The translations under genes were made by a program, and so were the position numbers. The notes below the pieces were generated by a model. It did not search any database. It had not been told where the DNA came from and saw only the letters and a list, made by a program, of their open reading frames with translations. Below, piece after piece: positions 57,086 to 64,000 of a DNA stretch of 64,000 nt (the stretch's first letter is position 1; the number at the start of each line of letters is the position of its first letter). The DNA comes from Atherix ibis (lineage: Eukaryota; Arthropoda; Insecta; Diptera; Athericidae), in the NCBI GenBank assembly GCA_958298945.1, contig OY282605.1, forward strand, positions 29,986,811 to 30,050,810, in the 5' to 3' direction.

Positions 57086-58470
57086 GTATGTTGAAATATT
57101 TTATTAAAAATTGGGGCTATTTTTTGAATTCTAAATTTCATTTTTTCAAATACTTTTTGCTTATTTTTATACTGAAACAAGATCGTGCATTTGGTATAGC
57201 ATAAAAATTCGGTTTTGTTCTTAAATTTCTTTATTCTCTTTGAAAGCAATCAATTTCCACACCATCAATTTACCTTAATGCTGACCTTCAAATAATGGTT
57301 ATTTTACTTTTAGATATTATATTCCTTCAAAGGACAACGTGCTCGTTTAACCTAATCAAATGTCCACCCCATTGCATACGTTATATTCGAATAAAGATAT
57401 CTTCATTCATTCATTCATTCATACACGTACGAGCAGATATTGTGCATTCGAAATAGTTTCTGCGTTCCTTCTAAAGTTGAAGGTCCTTATATTCCTTTAT
57501 TTCTAATATATATATATTATATATGTTAGAATAGAAAAACCAAACGTGGTTAAACAAAATTTTTATAAAAATTACAATATTTTTTTGACTTTAAAGAAAT
57601 TCGAATTTTACTCCAAGTCAAAGATTAAAAGAGATTTGAACACATAATTAAGTTCAAAAGGAGATGATAATATTTTAAATAGAGTATAAATTCAAATAAA
57701 TTTACTTGTTTATGAAGTAATGATGATAATTTAAACTTTCAAATAAATTTTTCTTCAATGTACATACATATTTGTTTATGGGAAATTCACCAAGTCGGTA
57801 TTAAGTATTTTAGTTGAAGAGAAATTCAACTTCTTATCATTAAGGAAATTGTGCAAGAACTTTAATCGTAAACAAGAAATACATATGAACTCATATATTT
57901 GTATGTAATATGAGTAAAAGGAAATATATATTGTGCCATTGTTACAGAATTTATGCGAACATTTAATAATATTAAGTTAGATAACGAATAGAATTCAAAA
58001 ACGAAAGGTCAAATTGAAGTATGCATTTATACTTTAATCAGCATAATTAATTATATTTCATGTGGTAATTTGTTGTTAAGAAATATCGAAATTAACTTTA
58101 TATTTATTATCCTTATTTTAGGCTATACTCGTATTAAACACTATACATGTATGAGCTTAAAATTAAACAAACAATTCAGACTTGACATTAAAACTTAGCT
58201 AATCAGACTGGAAATAGTCTTGCCTTGGTAAATCTATCAAGCTTATAATCCTTTATACTATGACCTTTTTATGAAAAAAAACTGAAAAATTGTTAATTAT
58301 AATTTTTCTTTAATTATAATAATAATAATTATTACATACTGGAGAGAGTTTTGCATCCCGGAATAATTGATTAGACTGACAACTAAACTGACCATGACTA
58401 GTGGGAGAGAAAGAGTAGAAACAGTCGAGTCACAATTTGAAGACATTTAACATCCACAATAGTCTTTGGC
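57086..58470. other. AT-rich gene-free stretch
   Basis: No gene or element was recognised. A short (ATTC)n run occurs at 57402-57421. Confidence 0.5.
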
Positions 58471-59390
58471 AAGGAAACGCACTTTTGTACTTTCTCTTCA
58501 ACCTGGCGCAGGAAAAAGTGATTCGTTACTCAGCGGTAAGCACGAGAGGTAACGTCCTCATAAATTTGCTCAGCTTTTAGCATACATATTATATGCCGAT
58601 CAGAAAGAAGCCTTCATCAAAATTAAGCCGGTAGCGAAAATCTTAGGCTGCACATAAATGAAGGCAAAACAAAGTACATTGTGGCAGCGCCAGCGTAGAC
58701 CAATGAGCACTAGCCTCATACAGATGGGAGATTATAGCTTTGAAAGTTTTAAATAATTTTGTTATTTAGGGTTAAGGGTCGTAGCCTATACCAACATCCC
58801 TATACGTGTATAACGACGATATTCTTTCCATTACCCGTGGAGGAATATGGAATTTACAGATCAACAACACTATTGACAAAGTCGATGCTATCCACCGGAT
58901 GGTTAAGGTTTTGGTCAGTATTGAGTAATTAATGCCCTCCTGTCAATAGTGTTCCCTCACTTTATGCATAAAAATTTTAATAGCAGAGTTAAGGCGTGTC
59001 AAAACAGCTGTTAACTGTTGCATCAGATAAGCCAGTGGAGGTCACGGAACTTCCGCGGTGGACTCAATTCTAATCAAAACTGATCTTCATAGAGCCCGAA
59101 TCAGAATTATTTACAATAATTATCCCCTCCATAATTTACTCAAAACTATTACGACTATCCCCAATTTAGAAATAAATGCATCCTTCTTATTAGTAATAAT
59201 ATCAATATCAGAGAAAAATTCTTACACTCTCTCCCTCCACTTCAAAACCTTCCTTCCATATCCAGATTAGAAGCCCTTATTAGGAGCAATGCTTATAATA
59301 TCTACGTCCCAAAATAGGTTTAAAAAGGCTTTACCAACCTATCTACATACTGACAACTTTTTTTCGAATAGTTTGGCAAGCTCAATGAAT
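58470..59390 (+). mobile_element. Non-LTR retrotransposon RT fragment, decayed
   Basis: On the + strand, 'GNALLYFLFNLAQEKVIRYS' (about 58474-58535) matches the RT block with 'QGD-LS--LFN--LE', and 'AYILYADQKEAF' (58582-58617) is the catalytic YADD changed to YADQ. 'INEGKTKYIVAAPA' (58659-58700) is the following conserved 'N-KT-Y' block. After 58800 the pieces 'INNTIDKVDAIHRMVK' (58863-58910) and others are LINE-like but not clearly the same element. It resembles RT fragments of RTE/jockey-type LINEs common in insects; the clade is uncertain. Inactive. Confidence 0.6.
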
Positions 59391-59404
59391 GTGCACTTCT
59401 TTTT

Positions 59405-60490
59405 ACGGATGTGGCTTGAACGAAGAATCGAAGTGCTGCTCAGCGAGCGCGTGACCCATCGACGAAATCAGGTGGTAGTCGGATGAGGCCAGGTCTGGTG
59501 AATAAGCGGGGTGGGGTAGCACCTCCCAGTTGAGTACCTACAAGTAGTTTCGGACCATTTTTGACGTGTGCGATGGTGCGTTGTCGTAGAGGAAAATCAG
59601 CTTATCATGTCTTTGTTGATAATCCGTCCTTTGTTCAGGCAGAGCACGGTGCAATTTGATTGGTTGTTGGTGGTAGCGGTGGGTGTTGACACTTTCACCA
59701 GGTTTCAACATCTCATAGTAGACGATACTCAGCTAATCCCACCAAACGCACAGCATAGTCTTCCGTCCGAAGCGATTTGGTCTTGGGGAAGATGTTGATG
59801 GTTGGCCCGGATCGACCCACGATATTTTGCGCTTAGAATTCTCGAAATATATATCCAAGTTTCATCGTCTATTATAATTCGATGTAGGAGCGACTTTCTG
59901 TTTTGTCTGGCGAGCAAGATTTCGCATTTGTTTTGGCGTCGCTCCATCTGCCTATAGTTCAATTCATGCGGCACCCATTTTCCGATCTTTTCAATCTTCC
60001 CCATGGCACGCAGACGCATGGAAATGGCTGGTTTATTAACACCCAATTGCTCCGCGAGGTATCGTATTCGTCCAAAAGAGCCTGCAATTGATGGCCCTCA
60101 ACCTTCCTAGGCCGATTTTTACGCTTCTTGTTCCACAAGTCAAAATTGCCGTCTTTGAACCAACGAAACCAATCTCGGCATATTGTTTCCTATAAAGCAC
60201 TGTCACCATAGGCCTCCATAAGCATTCGATGCGATTCGGCAACCGATTTCTTCAAATTGAAGCAGAAAACCGGAGCTTCCCGCATATGCTCTTTTTCTGG
60301 CACAAAACTAGACATGATTACCAAATGAAAAATGTATGTTGTTGTACGAAATTGCTAACAATGTGCACTGATTAATGTTGACAGATGTCAAACTCATAAA
60401 AAAATGTATGGCGTGCCCATCGTAGCTTAATACGCTCACTTACGCCATCTATGTGTATGACCAAACAGCGGATTTAAGCTTATATACCTG
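59405..60490 (-). mobile_element. Mos1-like mariner, left end truncated
   Basis: The second large copy of the Mos1-like family. The right end 'cagcggatttaagcttatat' and 'acctg' (to 60490, followed by TA) is intact, whereas the transposase 3' end and left TIR are cut off near 59405. Minus-strand pieces are the start codon region at about 60315 ('MSSF'), an HTH piece 'MGVNKPAISMRLRAMGKIEK' (60046-59987) with 'WVPHELNYRQMERRQNKCEI' (59960-59905), and the first catalytic block 'RIIIDDETWIYI' (near 59865). Then 'GQPSTSS'-like and 'WWD' stretches are in shifted frames. It is more complete in the DNA-binding half than the copy at 40.35 kb, and the two are complementary in what they have lost. Confidence 0.88.
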
Positions 60491-60492
60491 TA

Positions 60493-62089
60493 ATAATATT
60501 AAATATTTATTATTATTAATTTAAAAAGAAAAAAAACATATTTAAAAAGTTGCGAATTCACAATTTAATAATTTTTTGTTGCAATTTTCTTTTCGTTATT
60601 TAAATTTTCAATTCATAAAATTTATATATTTTTTTAATTTGTAGAAATTCCGGAAAAAAAATTTAAAAAAATCTCCACCAAAATTTTTGTGATTTTGGAA
60701 AAGCACTCATTCAGTCCAGGCAACAGAACATTCCATGTTGCGCTCGTATTTCTTTAATTGATAATGCAGTGTGCTTTTGCAGTTTGGTAAACGAGAACAT
60801 TTGTACAGTCGGTCGGTCATTTATCTATGCACATTTGTCTAGGGAATCCCATGTCATGATAGTTTAAATATTTATATTCTTGTTAAATTTTGTGACAAAA
60901 ATAAATTGTAAAATATCAACTATGCGAGTAGTATGTTATTGTTTGAGAAACGATAATAAAATTTTATATATATGTTCATGATGATGCGGATAAAAAAAAA
61001 AAAATTACAACTATTTGAACAAGTATCATTGGGGTTGTGGGTGACATTTTTTTCCACACATCAATAGAAATATACTCGTTATTTCACGTCAGCATTCTTT
61101 GCAAACAATACTGAGAGGCAAATGTTCAATTCCGTATGACTTATGAGTGGATATGTTCTCTTGAACCTGCATACCTGCATAAATATCTGCCACTTAATTA
61201 TTCAATTCAGTGGGTTGCTTTGACAAAAACTATTTACTAGAATTGTTCTCGACACACTATCATTTCTCACAGTATATACTATACGATACATTCTCTGCTG
61301 TATGCTTTCAATATTCTGAATTGTTCACGTAATAATATTATCCTCTGGCACTTTACACCCATTCATATTCGTTAATATCATCGGAAGTATTTTTGTGGCA
61401 TTTTCTATGGTTCCACCATAGAGTACATGGAGAGGAATGAAGGTACTCGCATACATTAATTTGGCGGCTCGAGTAGTATTCATGTCTACTTCAGAATTTT
61501 TGTTTTGAAATTTTTCATTTGAAGTATCTTCAAAAAAATTTTAACTAATTTTTCCCGCTTCATTTTTATACATTTTTATTCTTCTGTTCGCATTTTTGTT
61601 GCCATTATTGTTCGTTGTTAGTGAATTAATTTAATGAAAAAGGTGTGGTAGAGATCTAATATTTTCCTTAATTCTTTTTAATATGGAAATTTTTCACACT
61701 TATAAAATTATAAAGAGAAAAAATATGTATTCAAAAAAAAAATATAAAGTTTCCAGAATAAAAAGTGTATACTCGTACTATACAATATGCTTTAATGATA
61801 AAATTTTTTACATAAAATAGATTAAATATTTTTCTTTTTTTAAGAAATTATTAAGAAATTATAATAGAATTTCATTTTTTTTTATAATTTAGAATAAAAA
61901 TACTCTGAGGCATGAAATTTAATCATAAATCAAATTTAAAATTAGCAAAAACCATTAAAATCACAAATTAAAAGTTCTTTTTTTAATGTATCTTAAGTAT
62001 AACCATTTATTATAACTTTTTTTTGTTGTTGATATAAAAGTTTTAGCAAGAAAATAACGAAATTAATTTTTTTTTTCAACAATTTTGTT
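60493..62089. other. AT-rich gene-free stretch
   Basis: No gene, RNA or recognised element was seen. Part of it (60700-60850, 61020-61560) is of more mixed composition and may be regulatory or decayed sequence. Confidence 0.45.
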
Positions 62090-62960
62090 TGATATTTATA
62101 CATCAATGTTATCTCCTTCAAAGTAGTTCCCTTGAACAGTTATACATCGGCGGAGACGTTATTTCCACTCTTCATAGCAGTTCTTTAGCTGCTTGGTCAT
62201 TATTTTGGATGTAATTGACAGTACCAAGGCTTAGTCCCCTAAATCAGAGACCTTGTAAATGGTTTTTGATTTAGGGGACTAAAAAATTAAAAAATGGCAT
62301 ATGGTTTTAGATTAGGTAACGAGGATTGCAGGGGGGGGGCAGGAGGAACAACAGGGATTTATTTTTTACACAAAAGCTCATTGGTGAATATAGCCGCATG
62401 GCAGTAAGCGTTTTCATAGTGGATCATCCAAGTGTCTGCAATGTTCGATCTGACCTAGAAGATCCTTTTTCTGAACATTTTAATGACTACTTATATTAAT
62501 CGACAGTTTGACCTAACAATTAGGCCGAATTGCCCCATTCATCCAAAACAGTATTGGCCCATACCAGAAAGGCCACTCTACGAAAATCACTCATTGTGGA
62601 TCATCCCAGTGTCTGCAATGTCCACTTTCACTCAAAGAATCCTTTTTCTGAGCCTATCAAGGGTAAATCGATGGTCTTTAATGTAAATCCATGGTCTGAT
62701 CTCACAAGAGCCTTCACTTGTATCAGTGAGCAAAGTGTCCTCCACTGAGCAAATGCATACTCAGTTTTTGATGTAAAATGCCTTTCTGAGCAAATGTGTC
62801 CTCCATTGCTTCTTTGTCCTCCATAAAACTTGTATGCCACCATATGCTCGTTGCAACTTTTCGTAAGTCAATCTCGCGGGACTTCAAGGCTCTCAACATA
62901 AAATTTTACGGCACATCGTTGCTCCAAATATCGCTGTTCTATTTTTCATAGCACCCCATA
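62090..62960 (-). mobile_element. Degenerate mariner relic with rearranged interior
   Basis: Read on the minus strand, the N-terminus is near 62950-62800 ('EQRCAVKFYV' and 'KLQRAYGGIQVLW', shifted frames). Two separate pieces equivalent to the 'IADTWMLHHDNAPCHTAI' second catalytic block follow: 'VDIADTGMIHNE' (about 62625-62585) and 'ADTWMIHYENAYCHAAIFTN' (about 62440-62380). 'IPVVPPAP' lies near 62350, and the C-terminus is 'KQLKNCYEEWK' and 'RCITVQGNYFEGDNIDV' (62200-62090). The third catalytic block is missing, and its place is taken by a hairpin (62231-62282) and a G-run (62331-62339). It belongs to the same subfamily as the 26.0-kb fragment. Confidence 0.7.
62231..62282. repeat. Perfect 16-bp inverted repeat with 20-nt loop
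   Basis: 'ttagtcccctaaatca' (62231-62246) and 'tgatttaggggactaa' (62267-62282) are exact reverse complements. It lies inside the mariner relic where the third catalytic block should be. It could be a tiny MITE-like insertion or a rearrangement footprint; no other copy was seen in the window. Confidence 0.9.
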
Positions 62961-63339
62961 TGGTCGCGTAGTTACCGAACTAGATTAGAATTTATACTGA
63001 ACGTCTGAGTGGGACTAACGTGCAAGCTTTGTGGAGATTTAGTAGCATATTTTTACTCACATATTATTAGCGGCTATGCCGTTTATTTGACAATTTTTGA
63101 AAAAAAATTTTAGTTGTGGAAAATTTGCTGGATGCATCTTGGTATTGCGTCAAATTTGGTAGATTAGTGTGAGCATTAGGTTAGATACTTTGGTCGTTTG
63201 TGTGTGTATGTGAAAACCCATAAATTTATAACAGGTCTCTCAACTGGTACTGTAAAAAATCTGTAAATGGCTTATAGGTCGATCTACTGGTGTTGTTCAA
63301 AAGCTGTAAATGTGTTACACGTCCCTCCACTGATGCTGC
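62961..63339. other. Short gene-free spacer with degenerate repeat
   Basis: 'ctgtaaatggcttataggtc' (63251) and 'ctgtaaatgtgttacacgtc' (63302) are related, about 51 bp apart, and each is followed by 'act(g)gtgttg' or 'actgatgctg'. No gene was found. Confidence 0.4.
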
Positions 63340-63505
63340 ACATACGAACACATATACCTCCAATGTGCCCTTCTTGGAACGCAGAGCATATGTTTTTTTA
63401 CTGCGTCCGATTCAATGAGCCGGCGGGTCTCTGTTTTTTTAGTGGCTTAAAGTCCAAACACTTTAGCTTTCGATGATTTCCACCTTACTATAAAAAACAT
63501 TTTTT
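63340..63505 (+). mobile_element. R1-like LINE 3' end fragment
   Basis: 'NAEHMFFYCVRFNEPA' (63379-63426) corresponds to the C-terminal 'AEHVFF-C-RF' zinc-knuckle of R1-type LINEs. The string 'ctttcgatgatttccacctt' followed by 'actataaaaaa' (63467-63497) matches the 3' end of the LINE at 45.77 kb ('ctttcgatgattttcacgtt', 'attacaataaaaa'). It is a short, 5'-truncated copy of the same family. Confidence 0.7.
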
Positions 63506-64000
63506 TTTTGCAATGCTCTGACGTATGCTAAAAATTTGACGAATCCGGACTTTTTCAAAAAGTGTCCCTCCCAGAATATAAAATATATACTTTCCTTGCA
63601 AGGTGATGATCTTATCATCATCGTCAAAACAAATTCAACGTTTACTTTAAAAAAGAAATTATTAAACAATTTTTTATTGAAAGCATTTCTTGTACAAAAT
63701 TAGTTTATATAAAATTTATTTACTAGACATTTCGAAGATGTTTAATTTAAGAAGAAGGATTCTTTCACTTGAAAGTGTTATGAAATCATATTAAAGACAA
63801 TATTTTTTTTTATACAAAAACCCTATTATTAAATTATTCCTTTTTGATTTGATCAAATTTTCATATATTATCTTACTCTTATCTATGAGATTTACCTATA
63901 TTAATTCAAAAATAGTTCAAATATTTCGGAACAAACATAAGAGGTTAATAATAATATTTACCACCCCCCCCCCCCTTATCAGCCTCTTCATCCTAGACAC
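63506..64000. other. AT-rich end of window with poly-C tract
   Basis: No gene was seen. A run of 12 C residues lies at 63964-63975. Confidence 0.5.

Noticed and set aside
63964..63975. Poly-C tract as telomeric or functional repeat
   Set aside because: A 12-base homopolymer near the window edge; no repeat unit or extension is visible.

Overview
The window looks like chromosomal DNA from an insect, most likely a higher fly (Diptera). It is strongly AT-rich, with long gene-free stretches. The one clear host gene has short GT-AG introns and insect-style polyadenylation signals, and the rest is crowded with remains of IS630-Tc1-mariner transposons and non-LTR retrotransposons typical of flies. 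Frequent short motifs such as TACTCGTA and the 'rosa'-like transposons would fit a tephritid fruit fly, but that is inference.

Host genes. One gene is complete as a coding sequence. It is a cationic amino acid transporter of the SLC7/CAT family (slimfast/CG5535-like) on the + strand, with five coding exons (14304-14655, 17924-18184, 18326-18606, 18692-18929, 19053-19723) that join to 600 residues. Its 3.27-kb first intron contains a LINE fragment and a mariner-derived MITE. A GC-richer non-coding island at 29.1-29.9 kb, followed at 31750 by a very short ATG exon with a good splice donor, may be the 5' end of a second + strand gene running out of the window; this is tentative. Three coding-like islands (4.24-4.74, 47.3-48.3 and 53.8-54.1 kb) could not be identified.

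Mobile elements dominate. (i) Seven old DD41D-type (rosa-like) mariner relatives, all on the - strand, begin near 8.0, 10.9, 27.2, 32.9, 36.4, 43.2 and 55.0 kb. Six of the seven were later hit by other elements (jockey, an unidentified gag-like retroelement, an R1-like LINE, DD34D mariners). (ii) Two further DD41D elements lie on the + strand at 3.56 and 20.2 kb, the second with clean terminal inverted repeats. (iii) A DD34D mariner family with 'TACGAGGTCTGTTCAAAAAGT' -like ends occurs at 2.0, 28.0, 33.1 and 55.6 kb; two copies are foldback derivatives with about 180-bp inverted ends. (iv) A young mariner with perfect 33-bp TIRs and a TA duplication is at 21.45-22.71 kb. (v) Mos1-like (mauritiana-type) copies are at 40.35 and 59.4 kb, with a 0.3-kb MITE of the same family at 17.2 kb. 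(vi) Further degraded mariners are at 1.6, 23.4, 26.0, 49.3, 51.2 and 62.1 kb. (vii) A Tigger/pogo element with intact TIRs and TA duplication is at 4.99-6.83 kb. (viii) LINE fragments are at 8.8, 16.1, 43.2, 44.5, 58.5 and 63.3 kb.

Structural oddities include a near-perfect 139-bp palindrome at 26694-26832 with a second outer pair of inverted arms, a perfect 16-bp hairpin at 62231-62282, and tandem duplications or triplications of roughly 160-200 bp inside four different elements. No rRNA, tRNA, CRISPR or prokaryotic-type operon was seen. I found no convincing new multi-gene system. The most unusual signals are the nested, same-orientation relics and the foldback structures.
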